The notes: a model not told the origin generated them from the sequence alone. Counted from the stretch's first letter, positions 43,401 to 53,758 are shown. The stretch is DNA of 64,000 nt from Ophiura sarsii (GCA_035610835.1 JAYJML010000195.1:1-64000), one strand, 5' to 3'. Numbers and translations: made by a program.

Positions 43401-46400
43401 TATCACGGTTTTCTGGCCTATCTATGTTTTTATATAGCGCGCACTTTCCGTGGCCCGCATTGTGTGGATGGGTCCGCGATGGGACTGAGGCACTGTCGTA
43501 TAAACACATTTTCCCTGTCACTATTAACACATGCTATCCTGGATGCAGGCCTACGGTCTGCGCCTTATACGGTTTGCACCGGCCTTGCTCCCAGTTCCTT
43601 CAAAGGGGTCCCTGTATAATACCCTGGCTATATGATTGACTTTTTGTTGTGGTCTCATCATGCCGTCTTCTTGTACTAAAGGGTTTGCACTAACGCGTGT
43701 GCACCTACGCGTGTTCCGGTATCGCCCGATTACGCGTGCGCCGGCAATCGGCGCCTGACTACGTGCGCGCCGACAATCGCCTGATTACGCGAGTTGTGCG
43801 CCGGCCATCGCCATGGCGTGCTCAGCGTATATACGGCGCGTAGCAATAACGTAGCAATAACGTAGCAACGGGCTAAAACACCTCGAATTTCACGAAATCT
43901 AACCCAAATTTAAAAAAATACGCACTCGCACAGAAAATTTGAAGTCAATCGAAGGTGCGGAAAGGGGAGAACATCTCCGTACAAGAATTGGCGATTCCGT
44001 ATTATTATATAGACTAGCGGCGTACCCTCGCTACGCTCGGGCACTCGCTAGCTGAGTATTATGATACACATTAGATACATTCATGATTTGTAGCAAAATG
44101 AGCATAGATAATGAGTTCAAAATTATAGATTCCTGAATCTTTTTTTTCTCATTTGAAATAGACTTTGTTCACAGAAATCTGAGTTTTGTAGTTTTGTGCT
44201 ATCTTTGAATCTCGGACCCAATTTCAATACCCTATTTAGGGGGGGTGGGGGAGGGACAATATTATAGTTACCCCGTACACCCCAAAAATGTTGTACCTAT
44301 CCCAGATACCCATAGAGTGTAAACATGGTATAGAATGCGGTAAGTCGTCATCATAATCAAAGCGTATAGGCTATATTGTGAAATAGCAAGAGGTCCTTGA
44401 TACTCCAAGTGCCCTTAATCCTAACATCGGTGTCACGGCGCCCTTAATAATACCCCCAGAAACTATTATTAAAGGTATCCCATAATAAGACATGAAATAA
44501 CCACTCAGGTAGGTGTCTTTGATCAGGTAGGCCCTACCCCATAGGCTACATCCTTAAAATCCAGTTATCACAGGTGCCGTAAGCGGCGGAAGAGGAGGGG
44601 ATGTCAAGGGTCACCCTTGAAATCCAGTGAAATCCAGTTATCAAGGGCGCCCTTAATATTCCACCCCATACTCCAAGTGTACCCATGTGCCCTTAATAAT
44701 CCATGTGTTCATATTACGTAGCTGAAGTACTATAATATATATAAGTTGTTATTAAAGCGTATAAACATGATCTATTGTGAAATAGCAAGAGTTTATGTCC
44801 TTGATACGCCAGCTGCCCATCAGTGCCACGGTGCCCGTAATAATCCAGGGATCTAAATTAATAAGGCCTACCTAGACTACGCTAAATATTATTATAAGTA
44901 TCCTATAATGAGATATGAACTAACCCTCACATGTAGGTATCTTTGATCAGGTGGTCCTTTCCTATAAAATCCAGTTATCACAGACTTACCACATACTTCA
45001 GGTACCCAGTTTTATAATGGGGTAGTTAGTGAGGCGGCGGAAGAGGAGGGGGTGTCAAGGGTCACCCTTGAAATCCAGTTATCACGGGCGCCCTTAATAT
45101 TCCACCCCATACTCCAGGTACCCATGTGCCCTTAAAAATCCATGTGTGGGGGTGTCAAGGGTCACCCTTGAAATCCAGTGAAATCCAGTTATCACGGGCG
45201 CCCTTAATATTCCACCCAATACTCCAGGTACACATGTGCCCTTAAAAAATCCATGTGTTCATATTATGTAGGCCTAGGATTTGAGTTGTATAGTGGGTAG
45301 TTAGTGAGGCGGCGGAAGAGGAGGGAAGGGGGGGGGGATCTCGGGACCCTAGATTTCACGACGCCCCCATCCCATAAAAGTTGTTTTAACAACTTTTACT
45401 TAAAAGTCTCCAATAGAACACGTGTATTAAATAGGTCCGCGACACCACTGGTTCTATTTAGTGGGGTTTAAAGTTTTATAGTGGGTCTTTTATAGTTGGT
45501 GGAGGTACCCATGTGCCCTTAAAAATCCATGTGTTCATATTATGTCGTCAACATGATCAAAGCGTATGCTATTGTGAAATAGCAAGAGATCCTTGATACT
45601 CCAGGTGCCCTTAATCCTAATATCGGTGCAACGGCGCCCTTAAACATCCAGGGATCATATTAAAGCCTACCCAGAAACGCTATCTATCATAATAGGTATC
45701 CCATAATAAGACATGAAATAACCACTCAGGGAGGTGTCTTTGATCAGGTAGGCCATACCCCATACATCCTTAAAATCCAGTTATCACAGGTGCCCTTAAT
45801 ATTCCATACCCCATACTCCAGGTACCCAGGGTACCCTTAATAATCAAGACAGGCCTACCCCATGTGTTCATATACACACGTGTAGGCCTAGATTTCACAA
45901 CCCCCTTCGCGGACGCCACATCCCCTAAAAGTTGCCTCATAGAACACGTGCCACTGGTTTTATTTAATGGGGTCTTAAGTTATTTTTTTTTTCATTTGAA
46001 ATAGAATTTGTTCACAGAAATTGAGTTTTGTGATATCTTTGAATCTCGGACCCAATTTCAATACCCCATTTAGGAGGGAAACAATGTTATAGTTACTCCA
46101 TTTGTTGGAAGTGGCTCTTTTTACTTCAGGCTTTTCTTCCATCTTTTCTAACTTTCATTTCATTCAGCCATCATGCTTATAGGCTTTTTAAGCCTGGCCC
46201 GAGCATTTTCATTTTGCTTGAGCCTGGTCCCTTCAGGACCCAAGCGTGTGTCCGTACGGACCGACGGTTTAAACAAACAAACAAACAAACAAACAAACAA
46301 ACAAACAAACAAACAAACAAACAACCCCCCCCCCCCAAAAAAAAATGTGCAGTACCAACCCCATACCCCATATAGTGTATACATGGTATAGAAGATAGCG

Positions 46401-49400
46401 TGCGGTTAGTCGTCAACATGATCAAAGCGTATAGGCCATTGTGCAATAGCAAGAGGTCCTTGATACTCAGGTGCCCTTAATCCTAATATCGGTGCCACGG
46501 CGCTCTTAATAATCCAGGGATCTTAATAAGGCCTACCCAGCAACGCTAAATATTATTAGATATCCCATAATAAGACATGAAATAACCACTCTGGTAGGCC
46601 CTACCCCATACATCCTTAAAATCCAGTTATCACAGGTACCCTTAATATTCCATACTCCAGGTACCCAGTGTACCCTTATAATCCAGACAGGCCTACCCAC
46701 CCCCATGTGTTCATACACACGTGTAGGCCTAGATTTCACAACTCCCTTCGCGGACGCCCCCGCCCTACCCATGATACATCCTTAAACCCGCCCTACCCCA
46801 TACATCCTTAAAATCCAGTTATCACAGGTACCCTTAATATTCCATACTCCAGGTACCCAGTGTACCCTTATAATCCAGAGAAGTCTTTCATAGTTGGCGG
46901 GAGGCGGGTTCTCACCATGATCACTTTGTACCCACCCAGTTCAGTGTTAGCCATCCGTTTATTTTATTTTTCGGCCTATTGACCTTAAATTATTTCTCCA
47001 CCCGCATTGTGGATGGGTCCGCGATGGCACTGAGGCACTGTCGTAGGACTATTTCTGCATGCATATTTTGCACTGAGGCACTGTCGTAGGACTATTTCTG
47101 CATGCATATTTTGCTCTAACAGTTACTTGTTTATTTATAGGCCTATCTATGTTTTTATATAGCGCGCCCTGCCCGTGGCCCGCATTGTGGATGGGTCCGC
47201 GATGGCACTGAGGCACTGTCGTATTAAATCATTTTCCCTGTCACTATTAACACAATATGTTATCCTGAATGCAGGCCTACGGTTTGCGCCTTATACGGTT
47301 TGCGCCGGCCTTGCTCCCAATTCCTTCAAAGGGGTCCCTGTAATCCTGTATACCCTGGCTATATGATTGACTTTTTGTTGTTGTCTCATCATGCCGTTTT
47401 CTTGTACTAATAGGGTTTGCACTATGGAGCAACGGGTGCTTGCCGCCTTTACTCTACCACATAACAAACTACGCTTTGCGCCACCAACGCGTGTGCACCT
47501 ACGCGTGTTCCGGTATCGCCCGATTACGCGTGCGCCGGCAATCGTCGCCTGACTACGCGTGCGCAAGCAATCGCCTGAATACGCGCGCGACGACAATCAC
47601 CCGATTACGCGAGTTGTGCGCCGGCCATCGCCATGGCGTGTTCAGCGTATACGCGGCGCGTAGCAATACCGTAGCAACGGGCTACATAACCTCGAATTTC
47701 ACGAAATATAACCCAAATTAAAAAAATCAAACATAAACTGGACAATTGTGGGCCCCATACGCACCCGCACAGAAAATTTGAAGTCAATCGAAGGTGCGGA
47801 AAGGGGAGAACATCTCTGGACAAAAATGGGCAACTCCGTATTATATATAAGATGGAAAAGACCCAGTTTGCGCCACGAACGCGTACGCACCTTACGGTCT
47901 GCGCCATTTCGCGTGCGCCGACAAACGCGTGCGCCATGTTTTGTTTTGTTTATACGCGAGCGCGTAGCAACAGTTTGTTGTCTACGTGGGGCGAAGATCC
48001 CTGTGCATAGCGATTGTATAGATAGATGGGCAGGAATCTATACCCAAAGGCGTTGAACGGACAGACAGAGTCGCCACAAATAGTATTTAGATATAGGCAC
48101 AAATTGTGCGGTTTGTATTTTATGCGCGCGTAAAAGTTAGCCCTCCTGACGCACGCATACAAATCAAGTTATGAATTTGTTGGTAGTGTCATTCTCGTAT
48201 TGAATGGTACATAAACTCGGGGCCTTTTGATCGTAAAACTTTTACGATACTGTTGATAAGACCCTACCCGTAATAAAATGTACGAATAATAAATTTACTG
48301 TTAGTAATTTCCGTAAAATTACGGACTCCGTAAATGAAATATTCCGTATTTTTGCAGAAAAATACGGAATTGTTCCGTAAAGCATATATATTTATATTGC
48401 TAATTAGTGTGATTTTTACCAACCACACCCACCCAAACCATTAGGTTACAAGGCCCGCTTAGCAGTGCTATAAATTGATGCCCTAAAAACCGTCAACAAA
48501 TTTAAATATTCGCCTTGCTTCCATCCACGCTGGTTGCTATACAGGCTGTAACAAAAAAAATATTAAAAATATCTCTCGTAGAATTTCTGTTTTCAGTTTT
48601 AATGGCGTGCGAGAGGAGTTTTCTCAGCTTTCGAATAAGCTTTGTTTCATGACAATCGATGGTCGGTAAGCAGAGATATGATCAATTGTCTAAAGTAGTC
48701 ATGAAATCACCTTGGCCACTTTGGTTTAATCAATGGTAAAACCACTGGGATGAATATGAATGGAATCGAACCAGGAACATAGCAATAGAGCGCTCTTGTT
48801 AGACAACAATGGTTCATTTCAAGTGGTTAAAAGTATTACAAAGAAGGTTAGGTCTTTACAAATTTATTATTTATTTATTTTATTAATTTATTTATTCAAA
48901 TGAAATAAAACTATTTGAAAAAGAATTATATTGTTCTAATGTTCCTTGCATGATACCCTAATCATTTAATTACACAAGATTTAAGATTGTATGATATTGT
49001 GAAAGTGGCCCAACCCGATTTCTGGACGACTTAGTAGATTAGTCATACATTTTAAACGCAAGTAGTTAAAAAGACCAAATAAAATGATTCTGGTAGCCAG
49101 AACAGAACTTAACACATAGTGTAAAAGATTTTGACATTGCATGATTTAAACATTAAATAAAAAATAAAATTGCGATTGTATAACTTTTTTTGTTACAGTC
49201 TGTAGACATAATTCTTGTGTGCAACCAACCGGCTGTACAGTATTGCAACGCCCATTGAGTAGTTTACACGCATGAGCGTAGATGTAATTTGCAACATAAT
49301 GGAAACTTACCCATGCAGTTAGCCCCGAATTTAAATATATGCACTGGGTAATCCTCTCGTAGTATTGATAACAATAGGTTTACCAGAGCGAATTAATAGC

Positions 49401-52400
49401 GCTTCTAAGCGGGCAATTTATGTCATGCTAACACATAATAGGACACACCCCTGTACATATTCTTATCCAATCCCAGCCGTTGACACCTGTCAAACACATC
49501 TTAAGGTTCTGTTTAATTTTACGGAATGAACAAATGTGTCCGGAAATTGCTGCCGGACGAAAATAAACGTTCCGTATTCTTGCAGCAAAACTTTTTTTTG
49601 TGTGTGGAAAAATACAGATTATTTCAATTACGGAGTTCGTATTTTTAGTACGGACATTTCTATCATTGTTCATTATTGGTGTCATAACTGAATTTTCCTC
49701 CCATTAGTAGTCAGACCTACATTATGTATCGTTTAATTCCCATGAGTCATTTCGCCGAAGAGGCTATCGGGAAGTTCAAAAGCAAGAACGGTTTTGTTTT
49801 TATGAATCAATTGTCATGAAGATTATAACATAATACCAAATTCTTCCGAAAGATATTTTTCTCTAACGGTTTGTTTCAACGAACCTTCCGAAATGGTTGT
49901 TTTGCCGAAAATGAAAGGGTCGAATCTCCGAAAAATTAAAAGGGGTCAATACAGTTCAAAGTACAAGTCAAAATCAGTATATCGATCTTTCGGAGCAAAC
50001 CTTAACTCCGCGCTTCAAAAAACACTTTAGAATTTATGAGCTGTCATGAATACATATTCATCACATTCATCCATTTATCACTTTATCCCGTTACTGTGTT
50101 ATATTATCTCTGAACATTTCCTGCCATTGTTTCTCCGTCTATATATTTTATGTATGTTGTTTTTTCTATATAGCATTTTGCCTTCGTGATAAAGGTTCTG
50201 TTAGGATCGAAACGTCAGGCCCTCACATATAAAACATTTACTCTACAGGCTATTTTTTATGGATAAGCAGTTTGCATTCAGCTTTATTATTAGCTTACAA
50301 GCAGTTAGCTGAAGTAATATCAGGGATACTTATTAATTTTGGGATAGGAAAGTCCTATACTAACACACGTACAGGGATACTATTAACTTTGGGATAGGAA
50401 AGTCGTATACTAACGTATGTAGCGAAAACGGTCCTTTTGAATAAATTATGATAATCGTTTGGAATGCGTCGGTGACCGGCGTTTAACGCGTTTAACAATG
50501 TTTAACCAGGTTTAACTGCATTAAACGGCATGTTAGTCAGCATAGGTTTGGGGGCGCAGTGTAGATTTTAACAGACGACGGTGGCCACGCGAAACTTAAA
50601 TTTTGAATTCGTAGTGAATATTACACGTAATCGCGAATTTTAAACCGATCATTTTGACAAATACATCATAATTAGAAGGATTTTTATCGTTAAGCGGGCG
50701 CGGGCGATGACTGTTAAAAATAATTCACAATGGTGCACTCCCGTTGCCAAATTGGGTCGTCTGAGAGACGCGTGGCCAGCGTCGTGTCGTCTGCTACAAT
50801 CACGCCTGATCAGTATAGCGCCACCAGTTCTATGCTGACCAAATTTTAATTTAAAAGTGGACCCGATCGGCAAGCTCACTGGCACACCCCTGGTAATATG
50901 ATCTAAATTAGATTCCTGAAATGTGAGTCTTGTGCTATGGTGATTTTATTTCTGGGGGAAATAATTATGTTGAAGTTACCAGAAAACCCTACAAATGTTG
51001 TACCAATCCCAGACACCCCATGTGCCCGTATATCCAGGTTATCAAGTAAGGGAAGCGCGGATGTGCCCGCTAGAAGATGTTGTACCGAGCACTCCATCTA
51101 ATAATATATTTTCTTTCTTTTCAATTTAGGTAACAGTTGATCATATAAACGAACACTACTGCAACAGAGCTCAGACACCATTCTTCTTAGAAATGTGCAC
51201 ATATCTCGCTGCGCATCCAGTATTTGCAATGGTGAGTTGTTATTTCAAAGGAATAGTTTACCGTATACTTTATCTTCGAAGTCAAACATCCGATATTTCA
51301 GATGTTAACAAGTTCGATATTATGTGACCTAACCTTTGACCTAAAAACATATATATGGTCGATAGTGCAAAATGTTTTAAACTTGTTTCATTATTTCCTC
51401 CAAGGTATGGGAAGGATCGGATGTCATACGAGGAATACGAATGTTTCTGGGAGACACTGATCCGGTGAGTTAGTTGGATATAATAGTTGGTACATTGACA
51501 TGATTGATGAACAATGAGGAACAATTTTGATGCTAAAATGGTTATAATATTACGTTACCGCTTGACTGAATTCTGAAAGTGGATACTTTATTCTTGAAGT
51601 TGTTACGTGAATAGTGCGATTTATTGGCGTAACTAGGGTCTTCAATTTGGGTGGGGGCATGAGGGGGAGAGGCCTGTGATCAGCGAGGGGCATAACCAAC
51701 TATTTTTTGTACAGCGTGTCCCAAAAAACTGGATCCAAAATCTGCAGAGCTTGTAACTTAAAAAGTTGAAAACGTAGCTGCTCCATATTTGAGGATATTA
51801 AGGTACATATACCTGACCTTAATTGGTTCAAACGTGAAACCAATCAAATGGCAACTTTCTGAAATACAAAGCTTTCAACAGAGCGTGGTTAGAACCCATT
51901 TTTTCCAATTTAGCAATAAACCACCTTATGCCTTGCATTTGCGTTGTGTGCAAGTTTTCCCTACATCATGTGCATGGTGTTTATTCTCCGAAATATGTTA
52001 TGTTTTGTAGAAAAGGGTTAAATTATAGGTGTTTTGGATCAATATTCAGCATTTTAAATACCCATTGCAGTAACCTTGTCGTTGAATATATACAAAAACA
52101 CTAACAGAGCAACTATTACCCTGATACCATCGCCCATCTGCCCATAGCGGGTAAATTTTGTGTCGGGAAAAAGCACATGTTCCCCCGGCAACCGACTGGT
52201 GGGTAAACAATTTCAAACTCATGATGCAAGTGTGAGAGTTACACTGGCTGGTGGAATTTCTGTCGGGCAGGTATTTTTGTGAGTTACCTGCCTGATCCCG
52301 ACTGGCTGGTTGAAAAAAATATTTTCCAGCCCTGCCTCTAATTCCTTTGATGAGATGACTGACTTAACGGATGGTTTCCAATTTCGAAGAAATGGTTCTT

Positions 52401-53758
52401 GAACTGCTTCAAAGATGGCAGTGTCTCAGAAGGTTATTTATTGATTTTTCTAACAAAAATCATAGGTGTTTACACTTTTTATCCCCCTTATGACGAAGAT
52501 TTCCCTGAGTAAGTCATTGTTATCAAGTCAAAGGCAAAACTTTGATAACGTCAGTACGATGCGCAAATGCAACGCATGGACGGTTCATGGGCAAAATCGG
52601 AAAAAACGGGTTCTGACCACATGTATGCAAAGCTTTGTATTTCTAAAACCATACATCCGATTAGTCTTACAATTTCACCAAATAATTTCAGATATATTTA
52701 CTTTTATATTCCTAAACATGAAGCATCTATGTTTCCCATATTTTAAGTTATAAGCTCTGAAAGTTTTGGACCCAGTTTTTTGGGACACGCTGTATATATA
52801 CATATATAGAGTTGGTCATTTCATTCCGGGGGAAAATCAGCATCAGGGTGAGCCTCCTGGCAAGGGGCATTGCGCCCCTCTAGTTACGCCACTGTTGCGG
52901 TGACATTATAAAGGCAGATTAAGTCAAATAGGGGGTTGTGCTCACGATGTTGTTCATGTTCTATTAATTATAATTGAATTGCGGCGGCTTCATCCTTTAT
53001 CTTATGGTTTTGAAAACAGTTATTATTTTTAGTGTTGTTTTCGGTGTTGTTGTTACGAATCGTTCAATGGACATATGATTGTCTTGATTGTAAATAATTT
53101 TAAACGTTGATAGGGTTTACATGTTTGATGTAAAATGTATTTACATATGTTGTACATTTTATTTAGGAAATAAAAAATGAAAATAATGTTCGTTCACAGC
53201 CCACGGGTGGGGTAGTGGTGGGGTACTTCGATTGATTTTGGACGGGAGAGTTTGAGTTTGGACGAGAGGGAGGGGCTCTCTGTGGGTTACCGTGGGCAGG
53301 GACTCATATTTAAGATTTGTTTCTCCCAATATCGACCCATGTCTAAGGATAGAAAAATATGTACATGGTTTTGGTCATTTCAGAAACGTCACATTCCCGT
53401 TAATGATATAGGCCTATTAATACGTGAGGAGTACGCTCCAGCGTCCCAACGCATCCTGGTATTAATAAGCATCAAATAATTATGTCACACATTTTGTTTG
53501 ACTATTTCTTTACTTCAGGTAAAAGCTCTTCCTGGATCCATTCGGGGTGATTTCTCACTTCAATTCCACAATTCCGGACGAAACGTTATTCACGCATCAG
53601 ACAGCATAGATGAAGCTACACGAGAAATCGCGCTTTGGTTTAATGACAAAGATATTATAGACTGGCATCATTCGCATAAAATGTATGTATATGAAGAAGC
53701 GCCGGTAGAAAAGCAAACCACGTGTGGCCGTGGAAAGCCAAGCCAACCGTCAGCCTAG
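28587..53758 (+). CDS. Nucleoside diphosphate kinase (gene span, four coding exons)
   Basis: NDP kinases transfer the gamma phosphate from a nucleoside triphosphate to a diphosphate through a phospho-histidine. Coding exons 28587-28739, 51130-51231, 51405-51464 and 53519-53758 all join in phase 0 and give about 184 residues, against about 152 for human group I enzymes; the surplus is a short N-terminal and a Gln/Pro/Lys-rich C-terminal tail. Visible family features: [19 protein letters not shown] (Lys21), HY at 60-61, PFF, VWEG, Thr103 in [12 protein letters not shown] (Arg114) and NVIHASDS with active His130. The usual DLKDRPFF segment is NRAQTPFF, so the position of the conserved nucleotide-binding Arg is Thr67. 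Two extra residues precede GRN. No signal or targeting sequence is seen, so a cytosolic protein is likely. Confidence 0.9.
28740..30281. other. Start of the NDPK second intron, no gene
   Basis: It contains a B-box-like segment (TGGGTTTGATTCCTGG) near 29332, and G- and C-runs at about 29856-29871 and 30184-30204. Sequences with CTGATCATGCATG recur near 29395 and 29759, suggesting a local duplication. No exon with splice sites was found. Confidence 0.45.
30721..31093. mobile_element. TTAA-flanked near-perfect foldback MITE
   Basis: The arms AGG(T/C)ATATTATGTGATC and their neighbours extend about 175 bp and meet at a GTCGGAATCCCGAC centre. TTAA flanks both sides (30717-30720, 31094-31097). Unit 2 reads GGGATC-TTAA-TAAGGCC at about 40168, the uninterrupted target. 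Non-coding. Confidence 0.9.
32693..33016 (+). CDS. ORF inside the left inverted repeat, Cys-rich N-terminus
   Basis: The ATG at 32693 opens 107 codons. The start region contains [14 protein letters not shown] (C-x-C-x2-C-x5-C), possibly metal binding, followed by a charged stretch, [20 protein letters not shown] and a hydrophobic end. The frame lies almost wholly within the terminal inverted repeat; the right-hand copy on the minus strand is interrupted by the 36741-38580 insertion. I do not recognise the family. Confidence 0.5.
   Translation: MAFMKDDNEPCKCFYCDPYWGCYGSLLDELNFERSDLERRSGYFSHYSKKDHKDAPKFPYEKGTIIDDDVITKIQAWEIACRSLGIIHPILYFAIAMIKIHYGSRIA
33093..33807 (+). pseudogene. Element ORF with one frameshift
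   Basis: Two frames look like halves of one gene: 33093-33350 ([12 protein letters not shown]..., acidic, helical) and a second frame readable from about 33319 to the stop at 33807 (through [28 protein letters not shown]). The switch falls near 33316-33319 and needs a +1 shift. The C-terminus is hydrophobic. No known viral or transposon protein family is recognised. It lies between the inverted repeats, so it is single copy. Confidence 0.45.
33909..34052. repeat. Inner inverted repeat, left arm
   Basis: About 144 bp, from TAGGCCACCAGTGTTTTAC to GCGAACCAAAGA, recurs in inverse at 35811-35955. It flanks the zinc-finger ORF and is separate from the outer inverted repeats. Confidence 0.88.
34065..34170. 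repeat. CGCCCRTGA minisatellite in the element
   Basis: Nine-to-thirteen-base units (CGCCCATGA, CGCCCGTGA, CGCCCGCACACGA) repeat about nine times. Frames on both strands here are repeat artefacts. Confidence 0.85.
34324..34995 (+). CDS. C2H2 zinc-finger protein with acidic region, in the Maverick-like element
   Basis: The ATG at 34324 begins a 223-codon frame. Residues about 11-33 form one classical finger, CTLCNKSF...LKRHLKNIH (C-x2-C-x12-H-x4-H). About 70 very acidic, Ser-rich residues follow, then a helical domain ([40 protein letters not shown]) and a second acidic tail. This suggests a nucleic-acid- or chromatin-associated protein. It is intact and lies in the centre of the element, but the family is not identified. 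Confidence 0.7.
   Translation: MYANPSPLNRCTLCNKSFTRYYDLKRHLKNIHSQDNFEMNENSETGDGESMRSENSDSDRETIDMESEIGDEDEDESMESEIDESEEEPSSELEDNIAFQEWLETAQETTHDTWTVKYDKYVNEGMSEDDAKYKANAKTLWAVKRSFFNIYMEFLSSYIHLKDDETHLEIVENLEERLDKGMDINRALNRVVPKYWFKFNALFHQDDEDEDDEEEENEKDLDD
34996..36517. other. Non-coding right part of the Maverick-like element
   Basis: Apart from the inner repeat arm, a short ACTACT run near 35746-35780 and ATATAT near 35453, nothing was recognised. No viral hallmark gene is readable. Confidence 0.5.
35811..35955. repeat. Inner inverted repeat, right arm
   Basis: This is the reverse complement of 33909-34052 with few differences, for example a TTTTT/AACAA difference near the middle. Confidence 0.88.
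37106..37174 (-). pseudogene. tRNA-like module, copy 1
   Basis: On the minus strand CACAGTC and GGCTGTG can pair over 7 bp. An A-box-like TGTAGCCTAGTGGAGTAA and B-box-like GGGTTCGAGG are present. The D and T stems do not fold normally, so it is a SINE-type promoter rather than a functional tRNA. Confidence 0.55.
37436..37504 (-). pseudogene. tRNA-like module, copy 2
   Basis: Apparently identical in sequence to the module at 37106-37174, in the second direct copy of the unit. Confidence 0.55.
37662..37730 (+). pseudogene. tRNA-like module, copy 3 (inverted)
   Basis: The same module in opposite orientation, forming the other arm of the palindrome centred near 37536. Confidence 0.55.
37966..38040 (+). 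pseudogene. tRNA-Gly(GCC)-like module followed by a T-run
   Basis: TAGTGTAGTGGTTGACATCG resembles an A box, and CCTGCCACGCGG matches the anticodon region of animal tRNA-Gly with GCC. GGGTCAAATCC sits in the B-box position. TTTTTT follows and could terminate RNA polymerase III. Stem pairing is incomplete. Confidence 0.5.
39577..41462 (-). mobile_element. Helitron unit 2, the least disturbed copy
   Basis: At 1886 bp it has both ends and all landmarks, including a 30-base C-run near 40401. It provides the empty sites for the insertions in unit 1. Short frames within it differ between units and are not conserved as proteins. Confidence 0.8.
41463..44013 (-). mobile_element. Helitron unit 3 with internal partial duplication
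   Basis: The length is 2551 bp. The block with GTGCAGTACCAACYCCATAC and the C-run is present more than once (41880, 42305, 42675 regions), so about 0.8 kb was duplicated internally. Confidence 0.78.
44014..47852 (-). mobile_element. Helitron unit 4, expanded by internal repeats
   Basis: The length is 3839 bp. GGGTGTCAAGGGTCACCCTT occurs at about 44599, 45052 and 45149, and other landmarks are repeated in scrambled order around 45500-47150. An (AAAC)n run at about 46271-46323 explains Leu/Phe/Cys-repeat frames on the other strand. Confidence 0.75.
47853..48438. other. Intronic sequence between Helitron array and MITE
   Basis: The first 150 bp contain GCGT/CGCG-rich repeats like those in the Helitron units. 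About 48230-48390 contains CCGTAAA motifs of the kind found in the CACTG MITE at 23002. No exon. Confidence 0.45.
48439..49427. mobile_element. GCCCGCTTAG foldback MITE, copy C, split by a mariner element
   Basis: The two halves, inverted relative to copy A, are 48439-48541 and about 49203-49427. Together they correspond to one 345-bp element. The break coincides with the TA-flanked insertion at 48542-49202. Confidence 0.85.
48542..49202. mobile_element. Mariner-type MITE, 661 bp, TA duplication
   Basis: Inverted ends CAG(G/A)CTGTAACAAAAAAA are flanked by TA. Comparison with MITE copies A and B shows the interrupted target. No transposase frame. The length is close to that of the unrelated foldback at 3242-3900. 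Confidence 0.87.
49428..50319. other. Intronic sequence without gene
   Basis: It contains CCGTAA/CCGGACGAAA motifs related to the CACTG MITE (49500-49660) and the string GATCGAAACGTCAGGCCC near 50206, familiar from terminal regions of Penelope-like elements. No coding exon. Confidence 0.4.
50320..50890. repeat. Second copy of the dispersed repeat of 3950-5560
   Basis: It shares GGATAGGAAAGTC, GTCGGTGACCGGCGTTTAAC, GACGACGGTGGCCACGCGAA and CTGCTACAATCACGCCTGAT with the left-end copy, but lacks the TTAA elements. A 55-bp segment with GGGATACT(A)TTAATTTTGG is tandemly doubled at 50329 and 50372. Confidence 0.8.
51130..51231 (+). CDS. NDPK coding exon 2
   Basis: The acceptor is TTTCTTTTCAATTTAG and the donor GTGAGTTG. 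Thirty-four codons read from [10 protein letters not shown] to HPVFAM. This exon carries the unusual NRAQT in place of the family's LKDR. Confidence 0.92.
51405..51464 (+). CDS. NDPK coding exon 3
   Basis: The acceptor is TTATTTCCTCCAAG and the donor GTGAGTTAG. Twenty codons encode [20 protein letters not shown], matching the family's VWEG...R.MLG.T.P block. Confidence 0.92.
51622..52894. mobile_element. Old hAT-type MITE interrupted by a mariner element
   Basis: The ends TATTGGCGTAACTAGGG and, inverted, CAGTGGCGTAACTAGAGG match the CAGTGGCGTAGC family at 20106. The flanking octamers GTGCGATT and TTGCGGTG agree at only five positions, so the insertion is old. Almost all of the interior is the nested element at 51712-52792. 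Confidence 0.65.
51712..52792. mobile_element. Mariner-type element, 1081 bp, nested in the hAT MITE
   Basis: Inverted ends CAGCGTGTCCCAAAAAACTG are flanked by TA (51710-51711, 52793-52794); the repeats extend to about 28 bp. CAG.GTGTCCCAAAA tips are typical of mariner elements. No D,D(34)D transposase is readable, so it is non-autonomous or decayed. Confidence 0.82.
52895..53518. other. End of the NDPK third intron
   Basis: Nothing recognised besides the acceptor at 53518. A frame at 53252-53479 has no splice or family support. Confidence 0.4.
53519..53758 (+). CDS. NDPK coding exon 4 and stop
   Basis: The acceptor is TTTCTTTACTTCAG. It encodes PGSIRGDF, the active-site block [13 protein letters not shown] and a DW...YVYEE ending. 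About 20 additional residues with Cys, Gly, Pro and Lys precede a TAG at 53756. An AATAAA at 53913 could serve as the polyadenylation signal. Confidence 0.92.
   Translation, partial: VKALPGSIRGDFSLQFHNSGRNVIHASDSIDEATREIALWFNDKDIIDWHHSHKMYVYEEAPVEKQTTCGRGKPSQPSA

Larger units (their letters stand above)
30282..47852 (-). mobile_element. Head-to-tail array of four non-autonomous Helitrons
   Basis: On the minus strand each unit starts TCTTATATATAATACGGAG (with small variation) and ends with a hairpin (GTGCCC...GGGTAC) followed by CTAG. Unit junctions CTAG/TC are at 39576/39577, 41462/41463 and 44013/44014. The outermost left end is followed by host T (A at 30281 on plus) and the right end is preceded by host A (T at 47853). 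TC...CTRR ends inserted in AT are the Helitron signature. No Rep or helicase frame was seen, so movement would need enzyme from elsewhere. Confidence 0.8.

Noticed and set aside
46160..46452. Frames with repeated Val-Cys-Leu-Phe
   Set aside because: They translate an (AAAC)n microsatellite in a Helitron unit; the repeat length varies between units.
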